This document shows, piece after piece, positions 26,322-33,861 of a stretch of DNA of 64,000 nucleotides. How positions within the stretch are numbered: position 1 is the first letter of the stretch; every line of letters begins with the position of its first letter. A model generated the notes under the pieces. That model was not told the DNA's origin. It worked only from the letters and a program-made list of their open reading frames with translations, and did no database searches. This DNA comes from Streptomyces sp. NBC_00569 (GTDB lineage Bacteria > Actinomycetota > Actinomycetes > Streptomycetales > Streptomycetaceae): positions 2,418,001 through 2,482,000 of the forward strand of contig NZ_CP107783.1 in assembly GCF_036345255.1 (NCBI RefSeq). The letters are read 5' to 3'. Made by a program: the position numbers and the translations under genes.

Positions 26322-27271
26322 CGGGCACGCCTCCTGAGGTGCTGCCGGGAGACGCTGCGGGCGTCGAGACCGGACAGGCCGCGCACGGCGACGTACGCCT
26401 TCTCGCGCCCGGGGAGCGAGACACGGCCGCGCAGGACGGCCTCGGGCTCGCGCTCGATGCGGTCGAGAAGGCGCCGGTAGATGCCCGCCATGGCGGCGAC
26501 GCAGGCGCCACTGCGCCGGTCGAGCAGCGGAAGGAGCCGGTACCCCTCGGCGAACAGGGCGCGGGCGCGGCGCACCTCGAAGTGCACGAGGCCCGCGAAG
26601 TCCGAGCCCGCCGGCGGTGTCGGGGCGTCGAAGCCGGCCGAGCAGCCGAACTTGGCGAGGTCGTCGGCGGGCAGGTAGGTGCGGCCGTCCGCCGCGTCCT
26701 CCCGCACGTCACGCAGGATGTTGGTGAGCTGGAGCGCGAGCCCGAGCGTGTCCGCGTACTCCGAGGCGCGCTCGGCGCCGCGCGCGCCCGGCTCGGTGCC
26801 GAAGATGCCGAGCGAGACCCGGCCGATGGCGCCGGCGACGCAACGGCAGTAGACCTTCAGGTCGTCCCAGGTCTCGTACGTCTCGCCGCGCAGGTCCATG
26901 AGGACGCCGTCGATGAGTTCGTCGAGGCCGCCGAGCGGGATCGGGAACTGGTGCGCGGCATGCGCGAGGGCGACGCCCACCGGGTCGGTGTCGTCCTCCG
27001 CCACGTCGCCGTCGCGCACCCGGGCGAGCAGTGCCCGGGTCTCGTCGAGCCGGTCGGCCTTGACGTCCGGCGGCAGCGCACCGTCGCCGATGTCGTCGAC
27101 GCGGCGCGAGAACGCGTACACCGCCGACATGGCACGCCGCTTGGCCGTCGGCAGCAGCCTGATGCCGTAGGCGAAGTTACGTGCCTGCTGTCCGGTCACG
27201 GTCTCGCAGTAGCTGTACGCGGCGAGTACCGCTGCCGACACGTGCTGGTCTGACTCCACGGTCCGGCTCAC
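26318..27271 (-). CDS. hpnD: Presqualene diphosphate synthase HpnD
   Basis: 317 residues, squalene/phytoene synthase family. The first Asp motif D59-D60-x-x-D63 (RRVDDIGDG) and the second (LTNILRDVREDAADGR) are intact. HpnD joins two farnesyl diphosphates to presqualene diphosphate. GTG at 27271 forms a GTGA overlap with the hpnC stop, with GAGGAG upstream. The order hpnC-hpnD-hpnE is the standard three-enzyme bacterial squalene route. Confidence 0.94.
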   Translation of the reverse strand: MSRTVESDQHVSAAVLAAYSYCETVTGQQARNFAYGIRLLPTAKRRAMSAVYAFSRRVDDIGDGALPPDVKADRLDETRALLARVRDGDVAEDDTDPVGVALAHAAHQFPIPLGGLDELIDGVLMDLRGETYETWDDLKVYCRCVAGAIGRVSLGIFGTEPGARGAERASEYADTLGLALQLTNILRDVREDAADGRTYLPADDLAKFGCSAGFDAPTPPAGSDFAGLVHFEVRRARALFAEGYRLLPLLDRRSGACVAAMAGIYRRLLDRIEREPEAVLRGRVSLPGREKAYVAVRGLSGLDARSVSRQHLRRRAR

Positions 27272-28176
27272 CCCTCTCCTCGCAGAGTCGCTCCCACCTC
27301 ACGCAGCAACCGGAGCTTGGTGGGCTTGGGCGGTCCAGGAAGTACGTCGTACGAAACGGCGGCGATCGCGCTGACCGCCGCCTTCCCCCCTGCCACGAAC
27401 CCGGCAAGCAGCAGCTTCAACCTGCCGTGGACGCTACCCACGAGGGGGGTGCCTTCATTCAGGAGACCGAGGGCGCGTTCGGCCTCGAACGCGACCAGGG
27501 CGCGCACCGATGCGCCCGCCGTGGGAGCGGCGAGGTCGGACTCCTGGACATGGAACTGTTTCATGTCCTCGACGGGCAGGTAGATGCGCCCCTGCCGCAG
27601 ATCCTCGCCGACGTCCTGAAGGTGTTCGACGATCTGCAGGCCGGTGCACACGGCGTCCGAGCGGCGGATGCGCTCGGGGGTCGCGGTGCCGGTGATCGCG
27701 AGGACGAGGCGGCCGACCGGATTGGCGGAGAGCTCGCAGTAGGCCAGCAGGTCGTCGTAGGTCTCGTAGCGCGTGACCAGCTGGTCCTGGCGGTTGGCCT
27801 CGATGAGGCCGAGGAAGGGCTCGGGGGTGAGGCCACGGCGGTGCACGGTGGGCTGCAGGGCGCGCAGGAGGGGGTGACGGGGGGTCGATTCGAACACCCG
27901 GTGAAGGTCGGTCTCGAAAGCGTCGAGCAAAGCCAGCCGGTCCCCGTCGGCCCGTTCGGGTGACACGCCCAGGAGGCGGGCGTCGGCACCGCCGGGAGCG
28001 AGGTCGCCGTCACCGATGTCGTCGACGAGGCGGGCGAAGCCGTAGACCGCCATCAGGTCGTCGCGCCAGTCCCGGGGCAGGAAAAAGGGGGCCACCGGAA
28101 AGTTCTCGTCGGCGGCCTTGTCGAGTGTCGCCCCGGCCGGGGACCCGGCGGGCGCTCCCGATGATCCCGTCACCAC
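27268..28176 (-). CDS. hpnC: Hydroxysqualene synthase HpnC
   Basis: 302 residues, squalene/phytoene synthase family. The motif D52-D53-x-x-D56 (LVDDIGDG) and a second one (EHLQDVGEDLRQGR) are present, the latter with E/D spacing typical of HpnC. It converts presqualene diphosphate to hydroxysqualene. It is the first gene of the operon. Two consecutive GTG codons (28176, 28173) can start it; there is no clear Shine-Dalgarno sequence, so the transcript may have a very short leader. Confidence 0.93.
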   Translation of the reverse strand: MVTGSSGAPAGSPAGATLDKAADENFPVAPFFLPRDWRDDLMAVYGFARLVDDIGDGDLAPGGADARLLGVSPERADGDRLALLDAFETDLHRVFESTPRHPLLRALQPTVHRRGLTPEPFLGLIEANRQDQLVTRYETYDDLLAYCELSANPVGRLVLAITGTATPERIRRSDAVCTGLQIVEHLQDVGEDLRQGRIYLPVEDMKQFHVQESDLAAPTAGASVRALVAFEAERALGLLNEGTPLVGSVHGRLKLLLAGFVAGGKAAVSAIAAVSYDVLPGPPKPTKLRLLREVGATLRGEG

Positions 28177-28520
28177 GCGCTGCCCGGTACTAGGACGGCG
28201 AAAGCATCGTGGAGCTGGAGAGTTTCCATAGCCATTGCCGTCACATCTCCCGTTCTACACTGCTGACCCAAAACATCCTATTTCGGACACGCCGCCCACC
28301 CTTACGCGCGGCAGACCGACCCCTGAGTCAGGGTGTCGCGCATTATCGCCCCTTTGCCGCGAATCGGCACCGGTACAGCTTACGTTGCACAACCGGCCCC
28401 GCCCCGACGGGGTTTGCTGCAGATCACAACAACACACCGATCGACCCCAAGATTCCCTGCACGCAAGGAAGTTGACCTCCACTTGACCTCGGCGGGAATC
28501 AGTTGCCATCTACATGCATA
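28177..28520. other. Intergenic region carrying the hopanoid operon promoter
   Basis: AT-richer than its surroundings. Short frames on the plus strand lack Streptomyces codon bias and are not genes. On the minus strand GGAAAC near 28227-28232 resembles an ECF-type -35, and TAGTAC near 28191 a -10, but neither pair is convincing. No structured leader was recognised. Confidence 0.35.
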
Positions 28521-28557
28521 TCAAGGCCCCGCCGAAGAGATCCCGACGGGGCCTTGA
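28521..28557. terminator. Terminator of the ABC exporter operon
   Basis: 11-bp perfect arms (TCAAGGCCCCG and complement) with a 15-nt loop, 43 nt downstream of the ABC ATPase stop on the minus strand. Confidence 0.75.
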
Positions 28558-28600
28558 GACGCGAGACGGGTGCACAGGGTTGCCCGGGGGGCCGCCCCGG

Positions 28601-29398
28601 CTACTTGCCCGTGAACTTCTCGTACTCCTTGAGTACCTCAGCTGTCGGACCGTCCATACGCAGCTCGCCGCGCTCCAGCCAGAGCACGCGGTCGCAGGTG
28701 TCGCGGATCGACTTGTTGTTGTGGCTGACGAGGAAGACCGTGCCGGCCTCCTTGCGCAGCTCGCGGATGCGGGCCTCGGAGCGCTTCTGGAACTTGCGGT
28801 CACCCGTGGCCAGGGCCTCGTCGATCATGAGGACGTCGTGGTCCTTGGCCGCCGCGATGGAGAAGCGCAGCCGCGCCGCCATGCCGGAGGAGTAGGTGCG
28901 CATCGGGAGCGTGATGAAGTCGCCCTTCTCGTTGATGCCCGAGAAGTCGACGATCTCCTGGTAACGCTCCCGGATCTGCTCGCGGGACATACCCATCGCG
29001 AGCCCGCCGAGTATGACGTTCCGCTCGCCCGTCAGGTCGTTCATGAGCGCCGCGTTCACACCGAGGAGCGAGGGCTGGCCATCGGTGAAGACCTTGCCCT
29101 TCTCCGCCGGCAGGAGCCCGGCGATCGCGCGCAGCAGGGTCGACTTGCCGGACCCGTTCGAGCCGATCAGGCCGATCGCCTCGCCGCGGTACGCGGTGAA
29201 GGTGACGCCCTTGACGGCGTGCACCTTGCGGACCCCGCGCTCGTCGCCGCGCTTGACGATGCGGCTCAGCGCGGAGGTCGCGCTGCCCTTGCCCGTCTTG
29301 GCGCCGTTGACGCGGTACACGATGTGCAGCCCGTCCGCGATGACGGTCGGAATGTGTCCCTTGCCTGCGTTCTTGCCCAGGATGTCTTCGTCAGCCAC
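28601..29398 (-). CDS. ABC transporter ATP-binding protein, TagH-like polysaccharide exporter
   Basis: 265 residues. Walker A at 79-87 (GSNGSGKST), signature YSSGMAARL and Walker B VLMIDEALATGD are intact. The degenerate signature, the missing Q-loop region and the IGSNGSGKSTLL context are typical of TagH/Wzt-type ATPases that power export of teichoic acid or O-antigen-like glycans. No C-terminal carbohydrate-binding extension is present. GTG at 29398 overlaps the permease stop by 8 nt, with GAGGAG upstream. It is the last gene of a seven-gene minus-strand block. Confidence 0.93.
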   Translation of the reverse strand: MADEDILGKNAGKGHIPTVIADGLHIVYRVNGAKTGKGSATSALSRIVKRGDERGVRKVHAVKGVTFTAYRGEAIGLIGSNGSGKSTLLRAIAGLLPAEKGKVFTDGQPSLLGVNAALMNDLTGERNVILGGLAMGMSREQIRERYQEIVDFSGINEKGDFITLPMRTYSSGMAARLRFSIAAAKDHDVLMIDEALATGDRKFQKRSEARIRELRKEAGTVFLVSHNNKSIRDTCDRVLWLERGELRMDGPTAEVLKEYEKFTGK

Positions 29399-30320
29399 GG
29401 CCGTACCGCTCCTCTGCCTTCCAGAAGTAGACGAAGCCGCCGACGGCGACCAGCACCGACCAGCCGGCCGCGACCGCCCACACGTGCGGCGGCAGGTTCC
29501 CGGAGCCGTATCCGTCGATGAGCGCGAAGCGCATCAGGTCCATGTAGATGGCGGCCGGGTTCCACTGCAGCAGGTCGGCGACCCACGCGGGCTTGTCGGC
29601 CAGCATGATCGGGATGGAGAACATCACGCCGGACGCGTACATCCACGTACGCATCACGAACGGCATCAGCTGCGCCAGGTCCGGGGTCTTCGAGCCCAAC
29701 CTCGCCATGATCAGCGCGAGTCCGGTGTTGAAGAGGAACTGGAGCGCGAGCACCGGGATGATCAGCAGCCAGGACAGACCCGGGTAGCTGCCGAAGCCGA
29801 CCGCGACGATGAACAGGACGATCATCGAGAACAGCAGCTGCTGGAGCTGCTGGAGCGCGAACGAGATCGGCAGCGAGGCCCGTGGGAAGTGCAGCGCGCG
29901 CACCAGGCCCAGATTGCCCGAGATCGCCCTCACGCCCGCCATCACCGAGCTCTGCGTGAAGGTGAAGACGAAGACGCCCGTGACCAGGAACGGGATGTAC
30001 ACGTCCATCGACATGCCCCGGCTGGCGTGCAGGATGAGGCCGAAGATGAGGTAGTACACGGCCGCGTTCAGCAGCGGCGTCGCCACCTGCCAGAGCTGGC
30101 CGAGCTTGGCCTGGCTGTACTGGGCGGTGAGCTTCGCCTGCGAGAAGGCGAGGATGAAGTGACGCCGCCCCCACAGCTGGCGGACGTACTCGAACAGGCC
30201 CGGCCTGGCACCACTGACGGTCAGACCGTACTTGGTGGCCAGGTCGGCCGGGGACAGCCCCTCGTCGGGCGACGGACGCGCGGTCACCGCGACACCGCCG
30301 TCATGCGTTGTCTCACTCAC
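29391..30320 (-). CDS. ABC-2 type permease, TagG-like
   Basis: 309 residues with about six membrane segments (for example YYLIFGLILHAS, VFVFTFTQSSVMAGV and WLLIIPVLALQFLFNTGLA). The long cytoplasmic N-terminus and the YIPFLVTGVFVFTFTQ region are typical of TagG/Wzm exporters of lipid-linked glycopolymers. GTG at 30320; the ribosome-binding site is weak. It pairs with the downstream ATPase, and upstream biosynthetic genes presumably make its substrate. Confidence 0.92.
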   Translation of the reverse strand: MSETTHDGGVAVTARPSPDEGLSPADLATKYGLTVSGARPGLFEYVRQLWGRRHFILAFSQAKLTAQYSQAKLGQLWQVATPLLNAAVYYLIFGLILHASRGMSMDVYIPFLVTGVFVFTFTQSSVMAGVRAISGNLGLVRALHFPRASLPISFALQQLQQLLFSMIVLFIVAVGFGSYPGLSWLLIIPVLALQFLFNTGLALIMARLGSKTPDLAQLMPFVMRTWMYASGVMFSIPIMLADKPAWVADLLQWNPAAIYMDLMRFALIDGYGSGNLPPHVWAVAAGWSVLVAVGGFVYFWKAEERYGRG

Positions 30321-30415
30321 TAGTGGAAACTTTCGTCTTCAAAGTGCGCAGCCTGGTCGGGTAGGCACGGGCCAGGGACCGGGGTACGGGCCGAATGCTC
30401 TCAGACACGAGCTTG

Positions 30416-31300
30416 TCAGATGATGGGAGGTCGGCCCAGTCGGGTCAGGCGCCACACCGTACGCCACTTCATGGGACGCCTGGGGCCGCACGGGCTCGTC
30501 CAGCCTTCCTTGAACCCGCCGAACCAGGCCTTGAGCGCAGGTCCGGAGGGGCGGCGGGCGAGCGTGAGGAGCAGCCAGACCCCGAGGTAGACGGGGACGA
30601 TGAGCGCGGGCAGATTACGGCGGGCGAGCCAGACCCGGTTCCTGGCGACCATACGGTGGTAGACCGCGTGCCGGGAAGGAGCCGTCGTCGGGTGGTGCAG
30701 CACCATGTCCGCGCGGTAGTCGATCATCCAGCCCGCGTCGAGGGCACGCCAGGCGAGGTCGGTCTCCTCGTGGGCGTAGAAGAACTCGTCGGGCAGGCCG
30801 CCGACCTCGGCGAGGACGCTGGTGCGCACCGCGTTGGCGCCGCCGAGGAACGTGGTGACGCGCGAGGAGCGCATCGGGTCGGCGGCGCGCAGGCGCGGGA
30901 CGTGACGGCGCTGGGTGACACCGGTCTCCGGGTCGGCGATCCGGAAGCTGACGATGCCCAGCTTCGGATCGGCCTCGAAGGCCTCGCGGCACAGCTGAGC
31001 GGTGTCGGTGTTCGGCAGGAGGCCGTCGTCGTCGAGGAAGAGCAGCACGTCCACGTCGGAGCCCGAGGGCCCGAAGGCCTCGATGCCGACGTTGCGGCCG
31101 CCCGGGATACCGAGGTTCTCGGGCAGTTCGACGGTACGGACACCGGCGGGGACGTCGGGGACCGGGGAGCCGTTGCCGACCACGACCACCTCGACCCGGT
31201 CGCCGTCCTGCTTGGCGACGGAGTCGAGGAGGGCGCGCAGCTCCTCGGGGCGGTTGCCCATGGTGATGATCACCGCGCCGACCTTCATCCGCGTACTCAC
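30416..31300 (-). CDS. Glycosyltransferase family 2
   Basis: 294 residues, GT-A fold. The nucleotide-binding start KVGAVIITMGNRP, the DxD-like motif LLFLDDDG, the acceptor-side ETDLAWRALDAG and a single hydrophobic stretch near the C-terminus (LIVPVYLGVWLLLTL) fit a membrane-associated inverting transferase. GTG at 31300 forms a GTGA overlap with the upstream stop; ATG at 31288 is an alternative. It probably adds a sugar to the envelope molecule exported by the downstream ABC transporter. Confidence 0.9.
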   Translation of the reverse strand: MSTRMKVGAVIITMGNRPEELRALLDSVAKQDGDRVEVVVVGNGSPVPDVPAGVRTVELPENLGIPGGRNVGIEAFGPSGSDVDVLLFLDDDGLLPNTDTAQLCREAFEADPKLGIVSFRIADPETGVTQRRHVPRLRAADPMRSSRVTTFLGGANAVRTSVLAEVGGLPDEFFYAHEETDLAWRALDAGWMIDYRADMVLHHPTTAPSRHAVYHRMVARNRVWLARRNLPALIVPVYLGVWLLLTLARRPSGPALKAWFGGFKEGWTSPCGPRRPMKWRTVWRLTRLGRPPII

Positions 31301-32076
31301 TTCAGCCTGCTCGACGCCAGGATGGACACCAGGTGCAGCAGGGTCTGGAGCAGCGCGATGCCGGCCAGGACCGCCACGCCCAGGCGCGTGAAGAACAGGT
31401 CGCCCCGGATCTGGTCGACGATCGCGAGGACCAGGATCAGCAGCGACGCCTCGATGCCGAGGATGAGGCGGTGGAACTTGAGCGCCGACGCCGCCTTGCG
31501 GGCGAGCGCCATGCCGGAGGCCTGGATCTCGGACGCGGACTCCTTGACCTGCTCCTTGCCGCTCTGCGCGCGGGCCACGCCGACCAGGTCCGTCTCGGCC
31601 TTGATCAGGATGGCGCCGAGCGCGGCGAGCGTGCCGAGGAAGGCCCACAGCCAGTCGATCCGGCCGGAACCCCACAGGTCGGCGGCGCGCAGACCGAAGC
31701 CCACGAGGACCGCGGCATCGGTCAGGTACGCGCCGACACGGTCCATCCAGACGCCGGTGAGCGAGTACTGCTTGCGCCAGCGGGCGATCTCGCCGTCGAC
31801 ACAGTCGAGCAGCAGGTACAGCTGGACCGCGACGACGCCGAGGACGGCACCCCAGATACCCGGGACCAGCAGTGCGGGGGCCGCGAGGACGCCGCAGACG
31901 GTCATCAGGTAGGTCAGCTGGTTGGGGCTGACCTTGGTGTTCACGAGGTGGCGGTCGATGCGCAGCGAGATCTCGCGCATGTAGAGCCGGCCGCCCCAGT
32001 GCTCGCCGCTGCGCCGGTCCTTCACCCCCGCGGGGTGAACGACCGGGCGCAGCTCAGCTACTGATGGCTTTTGCAT
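31297..32076 (-). CDS. CDP-alcohol phosphatidyltransferase family protein (fourth catalytic Asp absent)
   Basis: 259 residues, about six membrane segments. The family motif is D1xxD2GxxAR...GxxxD3xxxD4: D91, D94-G95, A98-R99, G108 and D112 are present, but position 116 (D4, the general base) is alanine. Either this subfamily uses another base (D120 is nearby) or the enzyme is impaired. ATG at 32076 overlaps the upstream gene by 23 nt. In this cluster it would transfer a phospho-alcohol from a CDP-activated donor to an acceptor. Confidence 0.85.
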   Translation of the reverse strand: MQKPSVAELRPVVHPAGVKDRRSGEHWGGRLYMREISLRIDRHLVNTKVSPNQLTYLMTVCGVLAAPALLVPGIWGAVLGVVAVQLYLLLDCVDGEIARWRKQYSLTGVWMDRVGAYLTDAAVLVGFGLRAADLWGSGRIDWLWAFLGTLAALGAILIKAETDLVGVARAQSGKEQVKESASEIQASGMALARKAASALKFHRLILGIEASLLILVLAIVDQIRGDLFFTRLGVAVLAGIALLQTLLHLVSILASSRLK

Positions 32077-33121
32077 AGTCGGCGTAGGCGTCCCTGATCT
32101 GGTCGGCGTTGAGGTTGAGGTGCTCGAGGATCGTGTAGCGGCCGGGGCGCGTCTGCGGGGCGAAGAGCACCGCGTCCACGAGGTCCTGGTCGCTGTAGCC
32201 CATCTCCTTGGCGAGGACCGGCAGGCCGTGCCGGCGCAGCGTCTCGACCATGTCCTTCGCGGTGTCGTGATCACCGCGAAGGAACGTGGCGAACGCCCCG
32301 CCGAACCCGCACTGCTCCCCGTGCTGCGCGTTGCGCTTGGGGAAGAGCAGGTCGAAGGCGTGGCAGATCTCGTGGCAGGCGCCCGAGGCGGGCCTCGAGT
32401 CCCCGGCCACGGACATCGCGAGACCGCACATCACCAGCGACTCGGCGAGCACGCTGAGGAAGTCGTCGTCACCGATGCCGCCCGGGTGCCGCAGCACCGC
32501 GTGCGCGGCCTGGCGGGCCATGGCGGCGGCCAGGCCGTCGACCTGCTCGCCGTTGACCTCGTGCGAGAGCTCCCAGTCGGCGACGGCGGAGATCTTGCAG
32601 ATGACATCGCCGATGCCGGCCCGGACGAACCGGGCGGGGGCGTCCCGGATGACGTCGAGGTCGATGACCACGCCGATCGGGCTCGGCACACCGTACGAGC
32701 CACGGCCCGCGTCGTTGTCCAGCGTCGCGACCGGAGAGCACAGACCGTCGTGCGCGAGGTTCGTGGCAACGGCCACCAGCGGCAGGCCCACCCGGGCCGC
32801 CGCGTACTTCGCACAGTCGACGACCTTGCCACCGCCCAGCGAGACCACCGCGTCGTAGCGGCCCGCCTTCTTTATCGAGTCGGCGAGCTTGACGGCGCCG
32901 TCGATGGTGCCGTCCGCGTCGTCGAACCAGTCCGCGCCCGGGAACGCCGGTGCGAACCGCTCCCTGAGGACCTTGCCGGAAGCGCCATTGCTGATCGCGA
33001 AGGCGAGCTTGCCGGTGGGGGCGATGCGCTGGTCGGTGAGGATGGTGGCGAGGTCGTCCAGCGCGCCGGCCCGGATGTCGACGACGACCGGACTCGGCAT
33101 GAGCCGGGTCAGTACTGGCAC
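32054..33121 (-). CDS. Iron-containing alcohol dehydrogenase family, glycerol-1-phosphate dehydrogenase-like
   Basis: 355 residues. The NAD-binding GGGKVVD is at 96-102, AHDGLCSP at 123-130, and GIGDVICKISAVADW (about 169-183) matches the G1P dehydrogenase/AraM signature with a metal-ligand aspartate. CHEICHAFD holds candidate metal histidines. Archaeal EgsA and Bacillus AraM reduce dihydroxyacetone phosphate to sn-glycerol-1-phosphate; this protein may do that or act on a related ketose phosphate. GTG at 33121 is chosen for GGGAG 5 nt upstream; ATG at 33100 lacks one. It overlaps the nucleotidyltransferase stop by 13 nt. Confidence 0.85.
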   Translation of the reverse strand: MPVLTRLMPSPVVVDIRAGALDDLATILTDQRIAPTGKLAFAISNGASGKVLRERFAPAFPGADWFDDADGTIDGAVKLADSIKKAGRYDAVVSLGGGKVVDCAKYAAARVGLPLVAVATNLAHDGLCSPVATLDNDAGRGSYGVPSPIGVVIDLDVIRDAPARFVRAGIGDVICKISAVADWELSHEVNGEQVDGLAAAMARQAAHAVLRHPGGIGDDDFLSVLAESLVMCGLAMSVAGDSRPASGACHEICHAFDLLFPKRNAQHGEQCGFGGAFATFLRGDHDTAKDMVETLRRHGLPVLAKEMGYSDQDLVDAVLFAPQTRPGRYTILEHLNLNADQIRDAYADYAKAISS

Positions 33122-33861
33122 GCGATCTCCCGGGCCTTGGCGAGGTCGTCGTGGTTGTCGATCTCGACCCACTTCACGTCGCCGATCGGGGCGACGTCGA
33201 CCTTGAAGCCGCGGTTCACGAGCTCCTGGTAGCCGTCCTCGTAGTACAGCTGCGGGTCACGCTCGTACGTGGCCTTCAGGGCGTCGGCCAGCTCGTCGGC
33301 GGCCTCGCCCTCGATGAGGGTGACGCCGATGTACTCGCCGGTGGCCTCGGACGGCTCCATCAGCTTCGTGATCTTCTGGACGCCCGTCTCGGGGTCCACG
33401 ACGACCTTCATCTCCTCGTCGCCCAGGTCCTTGACGGTGTCCAGGGCGAGGATGATCTTCTTGCCGTTGCCGCGGGCGGCGAGCAGCGTCTTCTCCACGG
33501 AGACCGGGTGCACCGTGTCGCCGTTGGCGAGGATCACCGTGTGCTTGATGGCGTCACGGCCGCACCACAGGGAGTAGGCGTTGTTCCACTTCTCGGCGAC
33601 GTCGTTCTCGATCAGCGTCAGCTTCAGGCCGTACTTCGCCTCGAGCGCCGCCTGGCGCTCGTAGACGACCTCCTTGCGGTAGCCGACGATGATGCCGACC
33701 TCGGTGAGGCCGATCTCGGCGAAGTTCTTCAGGGTGAAGTCGAGGACGGAGAGCTCGTTCTCGGTTCCCTCGCCCGCGACGGGCACGAGCGCCTTGGGGA
33801 GCGTCTCGGTGTAGGGGCGGAGCCGGCTGCCTGCGCCGGCGGCCAGGACGAGGCCGATCAT
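33109..33861 (-). CDS. NTP transferase (CTP:phospho-alcohol cytidylyltransferase-like)
   Basis: 250 residues with the nucleotidyltransferase loop LAAGAGSRLRP...LPKAL at 6-25 and ILANGDTVHPVS as the metal-binding strand. Architecture and neighbours suggest it makes the CDP-activated alcohol used by the two adjacent CDP-alcohol transferases, similar to inositol-1-phosphate or aminoethylphosphonate cytidylyltransferases. The base specificity is an inference. ATG at 33861 follows AAGGAG at 7 nt and overlaps the upstream stop (ATGA). Confidence 0.88.
   Translation of the reverse strand: MIGLVLAAGAGSRLRPYTETLPKALVPVAGEGTENELSVLDFTLKNFAEIGLTEVGIIVGYRKEVVYERQAALEAKYGLKLTLIENDVAEKWNNAYSLWCGRDAIKHTVILANGDTVHPVSVEKTLLAARGNGKKIILALDTVKDLGDEEMKVVVDPETGVQKITKLMEPSEATGEYIGVTLIEGEAADELADALKATYERDPQLYYEDGYQELVNRGFKVDVAPIGDVKWVEIDNHDDLAKAREIACQY

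Noticed and set aside
15303..28176. Classifying the terpene region as a new biosynthetic cluster
   Set aside because: Gene content and order are those of the known Streptomyces hopanoid operon; only the 49-aa ORF is unexplained.
28209..28557. Several overlapping 70-90 codon frames upstream of the hopanoid operon
   Set aside because: No G/C third-position bias, no ribosome-binding sites, and they run through the operon promoter and the ABC operon's terminator.
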